From: Chitinophaga sp. MM2321
Lineage (GTDB): Bacteria; Bacteroidota; Bacteroidia; Chitinophagales; Chitinophagaceae
Length of the DNA: 64,000 nt
NCBI RefSeq assembly: GCF_964033635.1
Contig: NZ_OZ035533.1
Span: 2,542,001-2,606,000 of the forward strand
Direction of reading: 5' to 3'
Part shown: positions 9,797-18,805 of the stretch, piece by piece
How positions within the stretch are numbered: position 1 is the stretch's first letter
Layout: the number at the start of each line of letters is the position of its first letter
Translations under genes and position numbers: made by a program
Notes under the pieces: model-generated
What the model was told of the DNA's origin: nothing
Seen by the model: the letters and a program-made list of their open reading frames with translations, nothing else
Database searches by the model: none

Positions 9797-9997
9797 ATGA
9801 AAAAAAGCCTGATCGCCGCTGTAGTAGTAATGAGCATTTCTGTTGCTTCTTTTGCACAAGCTCCTGCTGCTAAACATGTAAAGAAAGAAAAAGCTAAAAC
9901 AGAAGTTAAAGCTACTGCAGACTCAACTAAGAAAGCTGCTACACATAGCCATAAAGCAAAAGCTGATCACGCAGCTCCGGTTGCCAAGAAAGCATAA
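9797..9997 (+). CDS. Small exported Lys/Ala-rich protein
   Basis: 66 residues. A signal peptide (MKKSLIAAVVVMSISVASFA, cleavage after SFA-Q) is followed by a low-complexity mature region of about 45 residues made of Lys, Ala, Thr and His. The mature peptide is strongly basic, so it may bind nucleic acid, polyanions or the envelope; this is inference. The gene is monocistronic: a near-consensus -7 box (TACTTTTA, 9736-9743) lies upstream and a strong intrinsic terminator at 10023 follows. No named family recognised. Confidence 0.65.
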   Translation: MKKSLIAAVVVMSISVASFAQAPAAKHVKKEKAKTEVKATADSTKKAATHSHKAKADHAAPVAKKA

Positions 9998-10022
9998 TCG
10001 CAACGATACAGCGTATGAGATG

Positions 10023-10057
10023 AAGTCCCGTCTGCCTCAGGCAGACGGGACTTTTTT
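10023..10057 (+). terminator. Rho-independent terminator of the 66-residue protein gene
   Basis: A perfect 14-bp stem (AAGTCCCGTCTGCC, 3-nt loop TCA, GGCAGACGGGACTT) is followed directly by a T run, 26 bases after the stop codon. Confidence 0.9.
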
Positions 10058-10088
10058 GTGTGCCAGGGGGATTTTGATCCAAATAGAA

Positions 10089-10119
10089 AAGCGTGTCTAC
10101 CTTTACGGCTGACACGCTT
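10089..10119 (-). terminator. Terminator of the TPR protein gene
   Basis: A 9-bp stem AAGCGTGTC/GACACGCTT with a 13-nt loop, 28 bases beyond the stop of the minus-strand gene at 10147. On the minus strand it is followed by a short TTCTATTT tract, so it is weaker than its neighbour. Confidence 0.6.
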
Positions 10120-10146
10120 CAATTTTATTATCTTTTAGCTATTTAC

Positions 10147-11400
10147 TTATTTCAGACCATCCAGTTTCTTCTTCACTTCGTCTACTTTAGCAGTCTGGTT
10201 TTTGATAGCATATATTTTCTGTAATGCATACAGACAGCTTTCGTAAGTCTGTTTATCGGATGCTTCGATGCTGCTTCCTTTGGCGGTGAAGCCGGCGTCA
10301 GCTTTTTCAAAGAAAGGCAAAGCCTGATTCATCAGTCCTTCCACTTTACCTTGTAATTCTTTCGCTTTAGAAGAGGTTTGTTGTTTGCTATCCAGTTCGT
10401 TCAGTTGTTTGTTGAAAACAACTGCGCGGTTGAAGTACAGGGCACCCAGTTGGAAATTGGCAGTAGCATCTTCAGCATTCATTTCGATTGCTTTCTTGTA
10501 AGCTGTTTCCGCTTTACCCATCAGCTCTTCGTAGTTAGCTGGTTTGGGAGCGTCGTTGCCTTTTTCATCGCGGGGATTAGCCATGTTATCAACACGGATC
10601 GCGTAATCCAGTACAGCCGCTTCGTCGGTAGGGTTGTCCTGCATTTTCTTTTCCAGCATGCTGATTAACTCGTTGGTTTTACCAGTTTTGCTGTAAAAGG
10701 CCATTTCCATATCGTTGAAGCGTTTATCCTTAGGGAATAAGGCTTTTGCTTGTTCGATAGTTTTGAGCCAGTTTTCCTGGTCGCCTTTTTCTTCATACAG
10801 TTGACCCAGTACTACGTAGAGAGCGGGTTCACCTTTGAATTGCAGATCTGCTGCTTTTTTCAGATAGGTGAAAGCATCATCTTTTTTACCGGCCTGGTTA
10901 GCTGCATAACCAACATAAAAAGTCAGGGCTGTATCTGTAGGGATTGAACCACCAAGATTTTTGCTGTTATAGAATTCGGCTATTTCAAAAGCATCTTTGA
11001 AATTTACCAGAGAAGAATCCCATTTCTGTTCGTTCAGGAAACCGTAACCTGCATTTGCTACCGTAGCGTATACGTTAAACAAAGGCTGATTCATTTCCAG
11101 CACTGCTTCTTTCATTTTAGGATCGATCTCCAGGGCTTTCTTGAAGGAAGAAAAAGCTTCGAGAGCCAGGGGGGCACTTTTCTGCTTGGTACCCATTGCT
11201 TCGAGTATCTTACCGTTTACGAGCCACGTTTTCGCGTCATTCTTAGTTTTATCATTCTGTAACGCTGCGTCAATATCTGCTTTGGCTTTTTCCAGATCTT
11301 GCTTTTTCAGGTTCTCATCCGCACTACTAACTTTTGCCCGCTGAGCCATAACCGATACGCCGGCCGTGCAAAAGAGAAGAGATACCAATAGTTTTTTCAT
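10147..11400 (-). CDS. Exported tetratricopeptide-repeat protein
   Basis: 417 residues with a signal peptide (LLVSLLFCTAGVSVMAQ). The mature part is helical throughout, with TPR-type repeats: DLEKAKADIDAALQNDKTKNDAKTWLVNGKI near residues 35-65, AFSSFKKALEIDPKMKEAV near 85-105, and KAETAYKKAIEMNAEDATANFQLGALYFNRA near 295-325. The reading is a periplasmic or outer-membrane protein-protein interaction scaffold. Neighbours give no hint of a partner: gyrA lies upstream on the same strand but is separated by its own terminator. Confidence 0.85.
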   Translation of the reverse strand: MKKLLVSLLFCTAGVSVMAQRAKVSSADENLKKQDLEKAKADIDAALQNDKTKNDAKTWLVNGKILEAMGTKQKSAPLALEAFSSFKKALEIDPKMKEAVLEMNQPLFNVYATVANAGYGFLNEQKWDSSLVNFKDAFEIAEFYNSKNLGGSIPTDTALTFYVGYAANQAGKKDDAFTYLKKAADLQFKGEPALYVVLGQLYEEKGDQENWLKTIEQAKALFPKDKRFNDMEMAFYSKTGKTNELISMLEKKMQDNPTDEAAVLDYAIRVDNMANPRDEKGNDAPKPANYEELMGKAETAYKKAIEMNAEDATANFQLGALYFNRAVVFNKQLNELDSKQQTSSKAKELQGKVEGLMNQALPFFEKADAGFTAKGSSIEASDKQTYESCLYALQKIYAIKNQTAKVDEVKKKLDGLK

Positions 11401-11511
11401 GTCTCGAGTTTTTTTAGTTGCTGTACAATAAGAGTATGGTGCTCTAATAAAGATTATACAACCAGCTATGTTGTTACCACTAATAGCCGGCAGTATTTAT
11501 TTTATTAGTTA

Positions 11512-11545
11512 TGCATAAGGGATCACTTTCCGGATCCCTTATGCA
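11512..11545 (-). terminator. gyrA terminator
   Basis: A 13-bp stem TGCATAAGGGATC/GATCCCTTATGCA with an 8-nt loop, 32 bases beyond the gyrA stop. The minus strand continues with an A/T-rich tract rather than a pure T run. Confidence 0.65.
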
Positions 11546-11577
11546 CAATTATTTAATGCTTTAATTACCAGTTTTAT

Positions 11578-14175
11578 TTATTCTGCCGGTTCTTCAGGGT
11601 CAGCTGCTGCTGCTTCCTGGTCCGGTGTGCCTTCCGCTGCGGTATCTTCTTCTCCGGCAACTGTTCCTTCTGCACCTTCTTCTCCTTCCACAATGTCTGC
11701 TGCCAGTTCTTCCTGTTCATCCAGGCGGGCTACTGCTGCTATTTCATCCGTGTCGTCCAGGCGGATCAGGCGTACACCTTGTGTAGCACGTCCTGCTTCT
11801 CTGATATCTGCTACTGCCATACGGATTGTGATGCCGGATTTGCAGGTGATCATCAGATCGTGTTTCTCTGTTACATCCAGGATAGCGATCAGGTTACCGG
11901 TTTTCTCTGTAATATTGATCGTTTTCACTCCTTTACCACCTCTGTTGGTGATACGGTATTCTTCAATATTAGTCCGTTTACCAAAACCTTTCTCAGATAC
12001 TACAAGAATTGTTCTTGATTCGTCTTCCTTGTTAACACAAATCATACCAACCACTTCATCTGTCTCACTATTTACTTCAATTCCTCTCACACCGATCGCA
12101 CCACGGCCGGTATCACGAACAGTTGCTTCAGGGAACCTGATAGCGCGTCCACTCTGAATCGCCATCATAATCTGACTATCGCCGTTGGTCAGTTTGGCTT
12201 CCAGCAGTTGATCGCCGTCATTGATAGTAATAGCATTTACACCATTTTGACGTGGGCGGGAGAATTCCTCTACCATTGTTTTCTTGATGATACCTTTTTT
12301 GGTACAGAGAACAATATAGTTGTTGTTGATGAAATCCTTATCATTCAGGTCTTTGAGGTCGATAATAGCGCGGATCTTATCATCTCCGGGCAGCTGGATC
12401 ATATTCTGGATGGCACGGCCTTTACCATTCTTTTCTCCATCAGGGATTTCGTAGACCTTTAACCAGTAGCAACGGCCTTTCTCTGTGAAGAACAGCATGG
12501 TATGGTGTGTAGAGGCCACAAACAGGTGTTCTATATAATCTTCGTCGCGGGTTTTGCCGCCGATAGCACCACGGCCACCACGTTTCTGCTGACGGTAATC
12601 GTAAGCAGAGGTACGTTTGATATAACCAAAATGAGAAATGGTGATCACCACATCTTCTTCTGCAATGATATCTTCAATCCTCATTTCGCTGGCGAGATAC
12701 TGAATTTCAGTTTTACGTTCGTCACCGAATTTCTTTTTCACTTCTTCCAGTTCATCCTTGATGATGGTCATACGTAAAGACTCATCATTCAGTACACTTT
12801 GCAGGTAAGCGATCAGTTTCATTACGTCGTCGTATTCAGCACGGATCTTATCGCGCTCCATACCGGTAAGGCGCTGTAAACGCAGTTCCAGGATGGCTTT
12901 TGACTGAATTTCCGATAGTCCGAACTGAGACATTAATCCTTCTCTTGCAACATCCGGTGTGTTGGATGCACGGATCAGTGCAATTACTTCGTCCAGGTGA
13001 TCCAGTGCGATGAGGTAACCAGAGAGGATATGCGCCTTTTCTTCTGCTTTACGCAGGTCGAAACGGGTTCTTCTCACGACTACTTCATGACGGAAATCGA
13101 TGAACTCCGATAACATATCTTTCAGGTTCAGGATACGCGGACGGCCTTTTACCAGCGCCACGTTGTTGATCCCATAAGATGTCTGTAATTCGGAATATTT
13201 AAATAACTGATTAATGATAACGTTGGAGATAGCCTCGCGTTTCAGATCAATTACCAGGCGCATACCTTCGCGGTCACTTTCGTCCCGTACATCGGTGATG
13301 CCTTCAATTATTTTATCATTTACCAGTTGTGCAATTTTCTGGTGGAGAACGGCTTTGTTGATCTGGTAAGGTAATTCGTAGATCACCAGTTTTTCGCGGC
13401 CATTCTTAGCCGTTTCTGCGTTGACCTTACCTCTTACCACTACCCTGCCTCTGCCGGTTTCGAAGCCCTGCTTCACGCCTTCAAACCCATAAATAACGCC
13501 TCCGGTTGGGAAATCGGGTGCTTTAATATGTTTGATCAGTTCTTCAATGGTGATGTCCCTGTTATCAATAAATGCAATAGCGCCGTCCACCACTTCGCTG
13601 AGGTTATGCGGCATAATGTTGGTGGCCATACCTACTGCGATCCCGGAAGCACCGTTTACGAGCAGGTTTGGAATACGGGTAGGCAGTACTGTAGGCTCTT
13701 CGAGGGTATCATCGAAGTTGGTGGTGAAGTCTACTGTATCTTTTTCAATATCTTCCAGCATAGCTTCCGCTACCTTTTGCAGCCGGATTTCGGTATAACG
13801 CATCGCTGCCGGCATGTCACCGTCAACGGAACCGAAGTTACCCTGACCGTCTACCATGGGATAACGCATGCTCCATGGCTGGGCCAGCCGCACAATGGTA
13901 TCATAGATAGAGGCATCACCATGGGGGTGATACTTACCCATTACCTCACCCACAATACGCGCTGATTTCTTGTAGGCTTTATTACTGTGGTTCCCCAGTT
14001 CATTCATACCGAATAAAACGCGGCGGTGCACAGGCTTCAACCCATCTCTCACATCGGGCAAGGCGCGGCCTACGATCACGGACATAGAGTAATCTATGTA
14101 CGCCGTTTTCATTTGTTCCTCGATATTTATCTGGACAATTCTACCATCCTGCTGATTTTCCGTATGCTCTGTCAT
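11578..14175 (-). CDS. gyrA: DNA gyrase subunit A
   Basis: 865 residues from the ATG at 14175 (MTEHTENQQDGRIV); the frame runs 16 codons further up to a TTG but those residues are not family-like. The N-terminal breakage-reunion domain has the catalytic Tyr127 in AAMRYTEIRL. The six-bladed C-terminal domain begins near 510 and contains the GyrA box QKRGGRG, which distinguishes gyrase from topoisomerase IV. The C-terminus is an acidic Glu/Ala tail. In the quinolone-determining region the sequence is HPHGDASIYD, so the residue matching E. coli Ser83 is Ala88, while the Asp87 equivalent is kept. Monocistronic, cytoplasmic, introduces negative supercoils with GyrB, which is not in the window. Confidence 0.97.
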   Translation of the reverse strand: MTEHTENQQDGRIVQINIEEQMKTAYIDYSMSVIVGRALPDVRDGLKPVHRRVLFGMNELGNHSNKAYKKSARIVGEVMGKYHPHGDASIYDTIVRLAQPWSMRYPMVDGQGNFGSVDGDMPAAMRYTEIRLQKVAEAMLEDIEKDTVDFTTNFDDTLEEPTVLPTRIPNLLVNGASGIAVGMATNIMPHNLSEVVDGAIAFIDNRDITIEELIKHIKAPDFPTGGVIYGFEGVKQGFETGRGRVVVRGKVNAETAKNGREKLVIYELPYQINKAVLHQKIAQLVNDKIIEGITDVRDESDREGMRLVIDLKREAISNVIINQLFKYSELQTSYGINNVALVKGRPRILNLKDMLSEFIDFRHEVVVRRTRFDLRKAEEKAHILSGYLIALDHLDEVIALIRASNTPDVAREGLMSQFGLSEIQSKAILELRLQRLTGMERDKIRAEYDDVMKLIAYLQSVLNDESLRMTIIKDELEEVKKKFGDERKTEIQYLASEMRIEDIIAEEDVVITISHFGYIKRTSAYDYRQQKRGGRGAIGGKTRDEDYIEHLFVASTHHTMLFFTEKGRCYWLKVYEIPDGEKNGKGRAIQNMIQLPGDDKIRAIIDLKDLNDKDFINNNYIVLCTKKGIIKKTMVEEFSRPRQNGVNAITINDGDQLLEAKLTNGDSQIMMAIQSGRAIRFPEATVRDTGRGAIGVRGIEVNSETDEVVGMICVNKEDESRTILVVSEKGFGKRTNIEEYRITNRGGKGVKTINITEKTGNLIAILDVTEKHDLMITCKSGITIRMAVADIREAGRATQGVRLIRLDDTDEIAAVARLDEQEELAADIVEGEEGAEGTVAGEEDTAAEGTPDQEAAAADPEEPAE

Positions 14176-14597
14176 TTTGTGTGTTGATTTACAGTTTTTT
14201 CTGCTGAAAACAGATAAGGGCAAATATAGCCATTTCAGCCCTTATTCCGGCCTAAAAATGCAGAAATGTGAATAAAAAAGGTCATAGGGATAATCGATTA
14301 TATAGCAAGATCGATATATGATTAATTCCGGGTATGAATGACAACCATTTATCCCTTTTTTACGTTAGTATGTTGGGCAGATCATTTTCACTTTATCTGG
14401 AATATGTGTTATAAACAAAATATGTAATATTTTAAATATTGGCAAAGTATTTGTTTTTAAAGAACTGAATATCAACACATCGAAGCGATAAAAATAATTT
14501 ATCTGGCGATATAAGATCCGAATTTTAATGAAATTCGAACATAAGCATTTAAAAAGCTGTTATTCCCCTGATTCTTAACCACTTTTCTAAAGAGACC
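14176..14597. other. Divergent intergenic region between gyrA and saccharopine reductase gene
   Basis: About 420 bases without a supported gene. The region is A/T-rich and must hold both divergent promoters, but I see no unambiguous TTG/TAnnTTTG pair, no strong hairpin and no coding frame worth reporting. Confidence 0.5.
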
Positions 14598-15923
14598 ATG
14601 AAGAACATATTGTTGTTCGGTGCCGGTAAATCGGCAACGAGTCTGATCGACTATCTGCTGGCCAATGCTCCCCGGCAAAAATGGCACGTAACAGTAGCAG
14701 ATAATGACCTCATACTGATAAAATCAAAAATCGGAAAGTCGTATTATGCTTCACCAGCAACGATCGACATCAACGACCAGGCTGCCAGACAGCAACTGAT
14801 CCGGGATACTGATCTCGTTATCTCCCTGCTTCCCCCTCCTTTGCATATTATCGTTGCCCGGGATTGCCTGCAATTCCATAAAAACCTGCTGACCGCTTCC
14901 TACATAGATCCCGAAGTACGCAAACTGGAGAAAGAAATAGAAAAAGCCGGTCTGCTTTTTATGTATGAAATGGGCCTGGACCCCGGTATAGACCATATGT
15001 CGGCCATGAAACTCATTCACTCTATTGAGAAAAAAGGCGGGCAGATCTTCTCCTTTAAATCTTATTGCGGTGGACTCGTTTCACCAGACAGTATTGATAA
15101 TCCCTGGCAGTATAAAATATCCTGGAATGCCCGCAATATCGTGATGGCCGGCAGCTCAGGCGCTACTTACCGGGAAAAAGGCAAGGTAAAAGAACTTAGC
15201 TACGAACAACTATTTGATCACTCCAAAACCATACAGGTGCCTCATCTCGGCAAACTGGCCTACTATCCTAACCGCGATTCCCTGGCTTACATGGCGTCTT
15301 ACAAACTGGAAGATATCGCCACGTTTATGCGGGCCACCCTGCGGTTCCCCGACTTCTGTGAAGGCTGGAATGCACTCGTGAAACTGGGTCTTACCAATGA
15401 TACCGATAAAATAAAAACAGATGATCTCTCCTACTTTCAGTGGGCTACCCACCTGTTTCAGACCGACCCACAGCTGGGTAATGAAGAAAACATTGCACAG
15501 CACCTGGGCATAAGCAGTAAATCAAAGGTGATCAGGCAACTGAAATACCTCGGCTTACTGAATACCGATAACATCAACCTGGGAGAACAAACCAATGCCG
15601 GCATCCTGCAACATCTCGTGGAAGATAAGCTGAAAATGGAGCCTGCCGACAAAGACATGATCGTGATGATGCACGAAATTGAATTCGAACGCCGCAACAT
15701 GGCTACCCGGATACACAGTTACATGATTACACAGGGAGAAGATAACGTGCGGACAGCCATGGCAAAAGCAGTAGGGCTGCCCCTGGGGATCATGGCCAAA
15801 CTGATACTACAGGACAAAGTAACATTGACCGGCCTGCAAATACCCGTTATGCCTGAAATATATAACCCGGTATTGAAAGAACTGGAAGAATTTGATATCA
15901 GGTTTGAAGAGAGTTTTGAATAA
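14598..15923 (+). CDS. Saccharopine dehydrogenase/reductase family protein
   Basis: 441 residues. The N-terminal Rossmann fold has a dinucleotide loop LFGAGKSATSLIDYLL, followed by DTDLVISLLPP and the family motif MGLDPGIDHMSAM near residues 128-140, then SYCGGLVSPDSIDNPWQYKISW typical of saccharopine reductase. The C-terminal saccharopine-dehydrogenase domain covers about 130-435. Known family reaction: NADP-linked interconversion of saccharopine with glutamate and aminoadipate semialdehyde. In bacteria it may serve lysine catabolism or another opine-like reaction; nothing nearby decides this. Followed by an intrinsic terminator. Confidence 0.88.
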   Translation: MKNILLFGAGKSATSLIDYLLANAPRQKWHVTVADNDLILIKSKIGKSYYASPATIDINDQAARQQLIRDTDLVISLLPPPLHIIVARDCLQFHKNLLTASYIDPEVRKLEKEIEKAGLLFMYEMGLDPGIDHMSAMKLIHSIEKKGGQIFSFKSYCGGLVSPDSIDNPWQYKISWNARNIVMAGSSGATYREKGKVKELSYEQLFDHSKTIQVPHLGKLAYYPNRDSLAYMASYKLEDIATFMRATLRFPDFCEGWNALVKLGLTNDTDKIKTDDLSYFQWATHLFQTDPQLGNEENIAQHLGISSKSKVIRQLKYLGLLNTDNINLGEQTNAGILQHLVEDKLKMEPADKDMIVMMHEIEFERRNMATRIHSYMITQGEDNVRTAMAKAVGLPLGIMAKLILQDKVTLTGLQIPVMPEIYNPVLKELEEFDIRFEESFE

Positions 15924-15978
15924 GCAGGTCATTTGTTTCCTATGATGAACTCCACCTGAGCAGAAGGATTTGTGAGAG

Positions 15979-16005
15979 CTCCCCGTACACCGGGGAGTTT
16001 TTTTT
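15979..16005 (+). terminator. Terminator of saccharopine reductase gene
   Basis: A 7-bp G/C stem CTCCCCG/CGGGGAG with a 5-nt loop, followed by eight T. The T run overlaps the last bases of the convergent sirtuin gene. Confidence 0.85.
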
Positions 16006-16681
16006 ATAAGATAGCTAACAGCTCCATGACCCCTGCCGTTGCCGGTTTTTCGATACGGATAAGTGACCCGAAACCATCTACCAGCGGCACATTCCTGTCA
16101 ATGATATATTTAGGGACATCCGGTTTTGCATAATGAAGCAGTCCGGCAGCGGGATACACCTGCAAAGAGGTACCGATGACCACAAAAATATCGGCTTTCC
16201 GCACTTCCTGCAATGCCGCTTCAATCATGGGCACAGCCTCTCCGAACCATACGATGTGCGGTCTTAGTTGTCCGCCATCAGCAGCCAGATCGCCCATTTT
16301 AATATCCTGCCGGATATCAAAAACAAGTCTGTCATTCTTCACACTGCGCATCTTGAATATTTCACCATGCAGGTGCAGTACCCGCGTTGATCCACCGCGC
16401 TCATGAAGGTCATCAACATTTTGTGTAATGATACATACATCGTATTTATCTTCCAGCGTTGCCAGCCCCGTGTGTGCTGCATTGGGCATGGCCGCTTTCA
16501 CATCCTGGCGCCGGTCATTATAAAAATCAAGTACCAGCTCCGGGTTCTTTAACCATCCTTCGGGGGAGGCTACTTCATATACATCGTGACCTTCCCACAA
16601 TCCATCGCTGTCACGAAAGGTCCGGAGCCCGCTTTCCGCGCTGATTCCGGCTCCGGTCAACACCACCAGTTTTGGTTTCAT
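16004..16681 (-). CDS. Sir2-family NAD-dependent protein deacylase lacking the zinc Cys motif
   Basis: 225 residues, short for the family. NAD-binding motifs are intact: LTGAGISAESGLRTFRD at the start, TQNVDDLHERGG near 90, catalytic His in LHLHGE near 104, IVWFGEAVP near 145 and VIGTSLQVYPAAGL near 172. The YxxR pair that marks class III (desuccinylase/CobB-like) sirtuins is present in DFYNDRR. The usual four zinc-binding cysteines are absent: the segment after HGEIFKMRS has no CxxC. I infer an active cytoplasmic deacylase with a reduced small domain. First gene of a same-strand run with DUF4349 and EVE genes upstream. Confidence 0.88.
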   Translation of the reverse strand: MKPKLVVLTGAGISAESGLRTFRDSDGLWEGHDVYEVASPEGWLKNPELVLDFYNDRRQDVKAAMPNAAHTGLATLEDKYDVCIITQNVDDLHERGGSTRVLHLHGEIFKMRSVKNDRLVFDIRQDIKMGDLAADGGQLRPHIVWFGEAVPMIEAALQEVRKADIFVVIGTSLQVYPAAGLLHYAKPDVPKYIIDRNVPLVDGFGSLIRIEKPATAGVMELLAIL

Positions 16682-16693
16682 TATTATGTACGT

Positions 16694-17572
16694 TTATTGG
16701 TTTACGTTAGCGGGGACCGGGGTGGTTGCTATCCTGCGTTTCCATCTCTTTATCCTTGCCCGTATAAAAATAACAAGAAAAATGATACCGGTCATCAGGG
16801 GCCACATACTGAGCAGCGATACAGACAGCCCCAGCAGGTTATTCCAGCCGTCTTTCAGTGCCAGCAAGGCGCGCTGAAAAAATCCGGGCGACTGAGGATC
16901 TGTATTGGCAAATGTCTGGTAATAGGTAAGATGGATTGTACTTAAAGCCGCATGATGATCCAGGTACTGAAGCCGGCCTTTGGCTGCTTCCACTTCTTCC
17001 CGGATGTCTTTCAACTTATCTTCTACTTCCAGTACCTCCTTCACATTTTTTGCCTGTTGCAGAAACTGCAGATAACGTTTTTCGGTTTCCATCCTCGCTT
17101 TCATCCGGGCGTCCAGGTCTATATATTCTTCGGTCACATCCTGGGAGGTAATACTTTTCTCGTCCAGCCGGAAGACACCACTGGTCAGGGCTTCCACGCA
17201 ACTATCAAATTGAGCCAGCGGGATTTTTATTTCCAGCTGATTGCGCAATTCGAGGCTGGTACGGTTTTCTGTTTCGTTGGCTATATAACCGCCTGCCTTG
17301 CTAACGGTTTGGGCTATACGACTTCTGACAGGTGCGAAGTCACTCACCACAAAACGTATAGATGCATTCCTGATAATTTTTTGTGGGATCACCGGCGCAG
17401 GTGCTGCAAGCGTTGCGTTTCCCTGGCCTGCAAAGGCAACCAAACCGCCTGCTGTATCCAGCGCGGTCATTTCCATTGCCAGAGTTGCTTGTTTTTCAAG
17501 ATGATTTCTGGATCCGCAGGCGGATAACAGGAGTGCTGAAGTACAAAGGGAAAGGAAGCGCGCGTAGTTCAT
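16694..17572 (-). CDS. DUF4349 lipoprotein
   Basis: 292 residues from the ATG at 17572, which gives a lipoprotein signal with lipobox LSAC (Cys19). The DUF4349 domain covers about 60-270: IIRNASIRFVVSDF, KAGGYIANETENR, DLDARMKARMETEKRYLQFL, a coiled-coil rich in Glu/Lys, then a C-terminal TM helix (MWPLMTGIIFLVIFI) and a basic tail. The family is membrane-associated and of unknown function. The frame extends 15 codons upstream, but only this start gives a signal sequence. Confidence 0.85.
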   Translation of the reverse strand: MNYARFLSLCTSALLLSACGSRNHLEKQATLAMEMTALDTAGGLVAFAGQGNATLAAPAPVIPQKIIRNASIRFVVSDFAPVRSRIAQTVSKAGGYIANETENRTSLELRNQLEIKIPLAQFDSCVEALTSGVFRLDEKSITSQDVTEEYIDLDARMKARMETEKRYLQFLQQAKNVKEVLEVEDKLKDIREEVEAAKGRLQYLDHHAALSTIHLTYYQTFANTDPQSPGFFQRALLALKDGWNNLLGLSVSLLSMWPLMTGIIFLVIFIRARIKRWKRRIATTPVPANVNQ

Positions 17573-17621
17573 GTAGTTGGAATTTCCTGTATGATGTAGC
17601 CATACGGGAAATTCCATAAAA

Positions 17622-18035
17622 TCATATTTTCATGCCGCCCATGCCCATAATCACCTCATATTCATCTTTGGTGAGGTTGCAAACGGACAAGCGGCCCTGC
17701 CGGATCAATGACAGGTCAGCCAGTTTTTTTTCTACTTTCATCTGCGCCAGCGTAACCGGTTTTTTGAATGGCTTTAATGGCTTGAGATCCACTACTACCC
17801 AGTTTGGGTCCGGCGTAGTAGGGTCCTGGTAATGTTCTTTGGCAACGGTAGCCAATCCTACTACTTCCAGTCCTTCATTACTGTGGTAAAAGAGCACCGG
17901 ATCGCCTTTCTTCATATCTCTGAGGTTATTACGCGCCTGGTAGTTGCGTACACCGTCCCAGAAAGTAACTTTATCTTTTACAAACTGATCCCAGGAATAT
18001 TTAAAGGGTTCGGATTTGACCAGCCAATAATTCAT
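17622..18035 (-). CDS. EVE domain protein
   Basis: 137 residues, all one EVE domain: MNYWLVKSEPFKYSWDQF at the start, TFWDGVRNYQARNNLRDMKKGDPVLFYHS and the C-terminal LIRQGRLSVCNLTKDEY. EVE domains belong to the PUA-like fold and bind modified bases in DNA or RNA. This stand-alone form matches the thymocyte-nuclear-protein-like subgroup. No restriction or modification genes lie nearby, so a housekeeping role in RNA modification seems likelier than defence. Confidence 0.9.
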   Translation of the reverse strand: MNYWLVKSEPFKYSWDQFVKDKVTFWDGVRNYQARNNLRDMKKGDPVLFYHSNEGLEVVGLATVAKEHYQDPTTPDPNWVVVDLKPLKPFKKPVTLAQMKVEKKLADLSLIRQGRLSVCNLTKDEYEVIMGMGGMKI

Positions 18036-18059
18036 TTGCTTAATTTTTTGTGTTAAGAT

Positions 18060-18779
18060 TTACCAGCCGCTGGCAAGTACATCAGCGATGTGCATCACTT
18101 TGATATTGGTGCCATGCTTGCGGATATAACCATCAAGATGCATCAGGCAGGAAAGATCTGTGGAGATGAGGTAATCAGCGCCACTGTTGACCGCATTATT
18201 CACTTTCTGTTCGCCCATACCCATAGAGATAGGCTCGAACTTGACGGCGAAAGTACCGCCAAAGCCGCAGCATACTTCACAGTCATTCATTTCTTTCAGT
18301 TCCAGTCCCTTCACTTTCTCCAGCAGTTTTCTGGGTCCTTCTTTAATGCCGCATTCCCGCAAAGCACCACAGGCATCGTGATAAGTGCCCACACCATTCA
18401 GGGTAGCGCCCAGATCAGTGACATGCAATACATCTGTGAGGAATTCCGTAAACTCATACAGATTTTTCCGGAGCAATTTCACGTCGTTATGTGCAGCGGA
18501 ATTATCGAACAATTTTGTATAGTAGTTGCGTACAAAGCCTGTACAGGAGCCGCTTGGCGCAACAATATAATCGAAAGTCTTGAAGTCTTTCACAAACTTG
18601 GTAGCTACCGACCGGCATTCATCCTGGTAGCCTGCGTTGTAAGCAGGCTGACCGCAACAGGTCTGTTCTGTATTATACATCACGTTACACCCCAGCTTCT
18701 CCAATACTTTGACCATATTGAATGCGGTTTCAGGAAACAGCTGGTCTACAAAACACGGTATAAATAACTGTACATTCAT
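18060..18779 (-). CDS. Cys-rich (Fe-S) protein, LutA/YkgE-like lactate utilisation subunit
   Basis: 239 residues with two CCG domains: TCCGQPAYNAGYQDE near residues 42-56 and CEVCCGFGGTFAVKFEPIS near 155-175, plus VAPSGSCTGFVRNYY between. These are the ligand motifs of heterodisulfide-reductase-like subunits. In LutABC the subunit acts in L-lactate oxidation with LutB and LutC, neither of which is in the window, so the specific assignment is tentative. Confidence 0.83.
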   Translation of the reverse strand: MNVQLFIPCFVDQLFPETAFNMVKVLEKLGCNVMYNTEQTCCGQPAYNAGYQDECRSVATKFVKDFKTFDYIVAPSGSCTGFVRNYYTKLFDNSAAHNDVKLLRKNLYEFTEFLTDVLHVTDLGATLNGVGTYHDACGALRECGIKEGPRKLLEKVKGLELKEMNDCEVCCGFGGTFAVKFEPISMGMGEQKVNNAVNSGADYLISTDLSCLMHLDGYIRKHGTNIKVMHIADVLASGW

Positions 18780-18805
18780 CTTTTATAATTTGCTGAAAGC
18801 GCAGG

